From assembly GCA_014859605.1 (NCBI GenBank), contig JACUTW010000020.1, positions 1 through 35,569 of the forward strand: a stretch of 35,569 bases of DNA, in the 5' to 3' direction. Shown piece after piece: positions 31,831 through 35,569 of the stretch. The translations under genes and the position numbers were made by a program. The stretch is from Desulfuromonadales bacterium. Its GTDB lineage: Bacteria > Desulfobacterota > Desulfuromonadia > Desulfuromonadales > UBA2197. Numbering within the stretch: position 1 is the stretch's first letter; the number at the start of each line of letters is the position of its first letter. The notes beneath the pieces are model-generated. The model made no database searches. It was given only the letters and a program-made list of their open reading frames with translations, and was not told the origin of the DNA.

Positions 31831-34800
31831 TCAAAGGGTTGCGAGATAATCCTGCAACGGCTTGACCCGCAGTTCCTGCGTCTTCAAAGCGGCAATGGCG
31901 TCGGCAATCGCGCTGGCGCCGGAGATGGTAGTGTCGTAAGCAATCCCCTGCATCAAAGCTTCGCGGCGGATCGAGTAAGAATCGATCACCGCCTGCGCCC
32001 CGTGTGTGGTGTTGATCACCAACTGCACCTCACCATTTTTCAGAGCATCGACGATATGCGGGCGCCCCTGCAGAACCTTGTTGATGCGCTGGACATTCAG
32101 CCCCTTCTCGATCAAAAAAGCCGCCGTACCATCCGTAGCGATCAGCCCAAAACCACAGGCCTGTAACTTCTTTGCCGGCTCAAGGATGCACTTCTTATCG
32201 ATGTCGCGCACGCTGATAAAGACATTCCCCTTCACGGGGAGTTTGACATTAGCGCCGAGTTGCGCCTTGGCAAAGGCTTCGGCAAAGGTATCGCCGATCC
32301 CCATGACCTCTCCGGTCGATTTCATCTCCGGTCCGAGGATGGTATCGACACCGGGGAATTTGGCAAAGGGGAAGACCGCTTCCTTGACCGAATAGTAGGA
32401 CGGCACAATGTCGCCAAAGACTCCTAACTCCTTGAGACTCTTGCCGGCCATCACCCGCGCCGCGATCTTGGCAAGGGGGCGACCCGTGGCTTTGGAGACG
32501 AAAGGGGCGGTGCGGGAGGCACGAGGATTGACTTCGAGGATGTAGATTTTTCCGTCCTTGAGGGCATATTGCACGTTCATCAACCCTTTGACGTTCAGTT
32601 CCAACGCCATCATCACCGTTTGCCGGCGAATTTCCTCGATAACTTCCGGGGAGAGGGTATAAGGCGGGAGAGAACAGGCCGAATCACCGGAGTGAATCCC
32701 CGCTTCTTCGATATGCTCCATGATCCCGCCGATCACCACCTCGGTGCCGTCACAAAGGGCATCGACATCGATCTCGATCGCTTCATTGAGAAACTTGTCG
32801 ATGAGGATGGGGTGCTCCGGCGAGGCCAGTACCGCGGTCGTCATGTAGCGGCGCAGATTCTCGACGTCGTAGACGATCTCCATGGCGCGACCGCCGAGGA
32901 CGTAGGAAGGACGGACGACGACCGGGTAGCCGATGCGGTTGGCCACGACTTCCGCTTCTTCAAAAGAGCGGGCCGTGCCGTTCTCCGGCTGCAATAGCCC
33001 GAGTTTGTGCAACATCTCCTGGAAGCGCTCGCGGTCTTCCGCCCGGTCGATGGCGTCCGGCGAAGTGCCGATGATCGGCACCCCGGCCTGCTCCAGGGCG
33101 ACCGCCAGTTTGAGTGGCGTCTGACCGCCAAACTGGACGATCACCCCGATCGGCTTCTCGACGTGGACGATCTCCAACACATCTTCGAGGGTGAGCGGTT
33201 CGAAATAGAGACGATCCGAGGTGTCGTAGTCGGTGGAGACGGTTTCGGGGTTGCAGTTGACCATGATCGTCTCAAAACCATCCTCGGCGAGGGCAAAGAC
33301 CCCGTGCACGCAGCAGTAATCGAACTCAATCCCCTGGCCGATACGGTTCGGTCCGCCGCCGAGGATCATGATCTTCTTGCGGTCGGTCGGAGCGGCTTCA
33401 CACTCTTCTTCGTAGGTCGAGTAGAGGTAGGGCGTATAAGCGACAAACTCGGCGCCGCAGGTGTCGACCCGCTTGTAGACAGGACGGATCTTGAGGCCAT
33501 GGCGCAAAGCGCGGACTTCGTCTTCGCTTTTGCCCCACAACTTGCCGAGCATCTTGTCGGAGAAACCGTACTGTTTGGCTTCCAAAAGACTCTCGACGGA
33601 CATTCCCGCGCAGCCCGCTTCCTTGAGTTCTTCTTCCTTCTCAATAATCTGACGGATGTTATGCACAAACCAGGGATCGAAGGCAGTGATTTTGTGAATC
33701 TCGTCAACACTCATGCCGGTACGCAGGGCGTCGGCCAGATACCAGATGCGGTCGGCATTCGGCACCCGCAGCTTGTCGAGGAGGAGTTGCCGTTCGTTCT
33801 CGGAGAGGGCACGGCGGACATCGGCGCTAAGATCGAAGAATTTTGAGTCGAAACCGCAGACGCCGACTTCCAGGGCGCGCAACGACTTCTGCAACGACTC
33901 CTTGAAGGTGCGACCGATCGCCATAACCTCGCCGACCGACTTCATCTGCGTCGTTAGAGTGGCATCGGCGGCCGGAAACTTCTCAAAGGTAAAGCGCGGC
34001 ACCTTGGTGACGACATAGTCGATGGTCGGCTCGAAACAGGCCGGGGTCTCGCGGGTAATATCGTTACGGATCTCGTCGAGACGGTAGCCGACGGCAAGTT
34101 TGGCGGCAATCTTGGCGATGGGGAATCCGGTCGCCTTGGAGGCCAATGCCGAGGAGCGGGAGACGCGCGGGTTCATCTCGATAACGACGAGGCGGCCGTC
34201 GCGGGGATTGACCCCAAACTGGATATTGGAGCCGCCGGTATCGACGCCGATCTCGCGGATGATCTTGAGGGACGCATCGCGGAGGATCTGGTATTCCTTG
34301 TCGGTGAGGGTCTGCGCCGGGGCAACGGTGATCGAATCGCCGGTATGGACCCCCATCGGATCGAAGTTTTCGATCGAGCAGATGATGACGACGTTGTCGG
34401 CGGTGTCGCGCATGACTTCGAGCTCGTACTCTTTCCAACCGATGACCGACTCTTCAACGAGAATCTCGTCGGTCGGCGACGATTCGATGCCGAAGAGCGC
34501 CATGCGCTCGTACTCTTCCATGTTGTAGGCAATGCCGCCACCGGTGCCACCAAGGGTGAAGGAAGGACGAATGATCGCCGGGAAACCGATACTTTTGATC
34601 ACCTCCAGCGCCTCGACGCGGTTATGGGCGAGACCGGATTTCGGTACAGTCAGGCCGATCTTCTCCATGGCCTGCTTGAAGAGGGTGCGATCTTCCGCCT
34701 TCTTGATCGCCGGCAGCTTGGCGCCGATCAGTTCGACTCCGAACTTTTCGAGAATCCCGGCCTCAGCCACCGCCACCGCGGTGTTGAGGGCAGTCTGACC

Positions 34801-35073
34801 GCCGAGGGTCGGCAGAATGGCATCCGGACGTTCCTTCTCGATGATCTTGGCAAGGATCTCCGGCGTCACCGGCTCGATGTAGGTGCGGTCGGCAAAGTCC
34901 GGGTCAGTCATGATCGTCGCCGGGTTGCTGTTGAGGAGGATGACTTCAAAGCCCTCTTCCTTCAGCGCCTTGCACGCCTGGGTGCCGGAGTAATCGAATT
35001 CGCACGCCTGGCCGATAACGATGGGACCGGCGCCGATAATGAGAATTTTGTGAATGTCGGTTCTTTTGGGCAT
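31831..35073 (-). CDS. carB: Carbamoyl-phosphate synthase large subunit
   Basis: CarB makes carbamoyl phosphate for pyrimidines and arginine from bicarbonate, two ATP and ammonia supplied by CarA. The 1080-residue product is full length. It has two homologous ATP-grasp halves (first with [20 protein letters not shown], second with [20 protein letters not shown]), an oligomerisation domain between them, and a C-terminal MGS-like allosteric domain (about 940-1080, [18 protein letters not shown]). An AAGGAG precedes the ATG. carA is not the neighbour: the adjacent gene is a small membrane protein, and a REP-like element lies in the 87-base gap. Confidence 0.98.
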   Translation of the reverse strand: MPKRTDIHKILIIGAGPIVIGQACEFDYSGTQACKALKEEGFEVILLNSNPATIMTDPDFADRTYIEPVTPEILAKIIEKERPDAILPTLGGQTALNTAVAVAEAGILEKFGVELIGAKLPAIKKAEDRTLFKQAMEKIGLTVPKSGLAHNRVEALEVIKSIGFPAIIRPSFTLGGTGGGIAYNMEEYERMALFGIESSPTDEILVEESVIGWKEYELEVMRDTADNVVIICSIENFDPMGVHTGDSITVAPAQTLTDKEYQILRDASLKIIREIGVDTGGSNIQFGVNPRDGRLVVIEMNPRVSRSSALASKATGFPIAKIAAKLAVGYRLDEIRNDITRETPACFEPTIDYVVTKVPRFTFEKFPAADATLTTQMKSVGEVMAIGRTFKESLQKSLRALEVGVCGFDSKFFDLSADVRRALSENERQLLLDKLRVPNADRIWYLADALRTGMSVDEIHKITAFDPWFVHNIRQIIEKEEELKEAGCAGMSVESLLEAKQYGFSDKMLGKLWGKSEDEVRALRHGLKIRPVYKRVDTCGAEFVAYTPYLYSTYEEECEAAPTDRKKIMILGGGPNRIGQGIEFDYCCVHGVFALAEDGFETIMVNCNPETVSTDYDTSDRLYFEPLTLEDVLEIVHVEKPIGVIVQFGGQTPLKLAVALEQAGVPIIGTSPDAIDRAEDRERFQEMLHKLGLLQPENGTARSFEEAEVVANRIGYPVVVRPSYVLGGRAMEIVYDVENLRRYMTTAVLASPEHPILIDKFLNEAIEIDVDALCDGTEVVIGGIMEHIEEAGIHSGDSACSLPPYTLSPEVIEEIRRQTVMMALELNVKGLMNVQYALKDGKIYILEVNPRASRTAPFVSKATGRPLAKIAARVMAGKSLKELGVFGDIVPSYYSVKEAVFPFAKFPGVDTILGPEMKSTGEVMGIGDTFAEAFAKAQLGANVKLPVKGNVFISVRDIDKKCILEPAKKLQACGFGLIATDGTAAFLIEKGLNVQRINKVLQGRPHIVDALKNGEVQLVINTTHGAQAVIDSYSIRREALMQGIAYDTTISGASAIADAIAALKTQELRVKPLQDYLATL

Positions 35074-35117
35074 TACGTTGAACTCCTTGGTTTATGTCGA
35101 ACGTCTGTTGCGATTAT

Positions 35118-35142
35118 CGTAGGAGCGGGCTCCAGTCCGCGA
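35118..35142 (-). repeat. REP-like element upstream of carB
   Basis: The plus strand reads cgtaggagcgggctccagtc and then cgcga, with GCGGg and tCCGC able to form a small hairpin. Similar GTAGGAGCGGGCTC elements are scattered in many proteobacterial genomes. It belongs to a different family from the repeats at 1-445, sharing only the GTAGG(A/G)GCG edge. Confidence 0.6.
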
Positions 35143-35160
35143 AGTGTCTAAATTTGTTAG

Positions 35161-35526
35161 TTAGTCCATGCGAAGTCGACGTTGGAGAGGGGAAAAAACA
35201 ACATTCCTGAACCAAGTGCTGAAAAAGAATGCATATGTGAGGCAGATAAATGCGATGGTTATAAGTACGACCTTGTGGCCATCAAATCCAACAGCATTGT
35301 CTATTAAAACTAAATTTGAAACTATTGTGGCCGCATAAACCGTATATAACGCATTCATCGACTTATCACCGCGTCTTGTTTCTGCCAGCAATGGAGCTTT
35401 ACGGTTAAGCTTGCGAATGCGCAAGTCTTGGTACACTGCATAAAAAGCAAATAGCAATAATACTGCCTGCACTATGAAAATCATAACAATGTCAGAATTC
35501 AGGAGCATTGACTTACAAAAACACAT
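35161..35526 (-). CDS. Small membrane protein of unknown function
   Basis: From the ATG at 35526 (GAGG five to eight bases upstream) the product is 121 residues; a later ATG at 35508 and a TTG at 35547 are alternatives. It has three likely membrane helices (about 14-36, 58-80, 86-110 of the protein) separated by basic loops (YQDLRIRKLNRK) and a basic C terminus (LQRRLRMD). I do not recognise a family. The DNA is clearly richer in A+T than its neighbours, with different codon use, which suggests acquisition by transfer. It is on the same strand as carB, 87 bases upstream, and the window ends just before it. Confidence 0.6.
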   Translation of the reverse strand: MCFCKSMLLNSDIVMIFIVQAVLLLFAFYAVYQDLRIRKLNRKAPLLAETRRGDKSMNALYTVYAATIVSNLVLIDNAVGFDGHKVVLITIAFICLTYAFFFSTWFRNVVFSPLQRRLRMD

Positions 35527-35569
35527 AAATCCTCGTAGATTGAGCAAAATCCAACCATATCGCAGGCTG

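Noticed and set aside
33007-33846. A 279-codon plus-strand ORF antisense to carB
   Set aside because: Shadow of the carB coding strand, for the same reasons.

Overview
The window is about 35.6 kb of a moderately GC-rich Gram-negative chromosome. Almost all of it is conserved housekeeping sequence. The gene orders (prfB-lysS-lol-bamA-skp-lpxD-fabZ-lpxA; surE-pcm-nlpD-rpoS-apt; thrS-infC-rpmI-rplT-pheST-ihfA-merR), the LPS and outer-membrane genes, a GAF-type PtsP and a sigma-54 regulator carrying an [FeFe]-hydrogenase-like domain suggest an anaerobic, metal/sulfur-reducing deltaproteobacterium of the Desulfuromonas/Geobacter group. That placement is inferred from gene content and order, not from a marker search.

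Layout. 1-672: a gene-poor end with five copies of a short GC-rich REP-like repeat, then the terminator of the first operon. 673-11018 (minus): one long operon starting at prfB, which carries a programmed +1 frameshift. It continues through a small lipoprotein, lysS, lolC/E, lolD, bamA, skp, lpxD and fabZ to lpxA, so translation, lipoprotein export, outer-membrane protein assembly and lipid A synthesis are linked. 11153-15547 (minus): tRNA-Arg(CCT), apt, rpoS, nlpD, pcm, surE and a MerR regulator, the usual stationary-phase/repair cluster. 15562-22902 (minus): ihfA, pheT, pheS, rplT, rpmI, infC (with an AUC start codon), thrS and tRNA-Val(GAC), driven by a promoter at 22922-22950.

23106-25054 (plus): two ATPases of an oligopeptide ABC transporter, without permeases or binding protein nearby. 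25150-27468 (plus): a 772-residue regulator joining ferredoxin clusters, an H-cluster-like hydrogenase domain, a further Fe-S domain, a sigma-54 AAA+ domain and a Fis-type HTH. The 382 bases after it contain three copies of the palindrome TGTGYCA-N4-TGACACA, a textbook sigma-54 promoter, and a roughly 95-nt transcription unit ending in a strong terminator with no convincing ORF. Two further, less perfect palindromes lie just before the regulator gene. Together these look like a self-contained circuit: a redox/H2-type sensor protein, its operators, and a sigma-54-dependent small RNA. This is the most interesting part of the window.

27851-31751 (plus): a translationally coupled set of ptsP (nitrogen-PTS enzyme I), a Nudix hydrolase and an orphan Cas6-like RAMP protein with no CRISPR array or other cas gene in view. 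31831-35073 (minus): carB, convergent with the Cas6-like gene across a bidirectional terminator. 35161-35526 (minus): a small, AT-richer membrane protein of unknown function, separated from carB by a second, different REP-like element.
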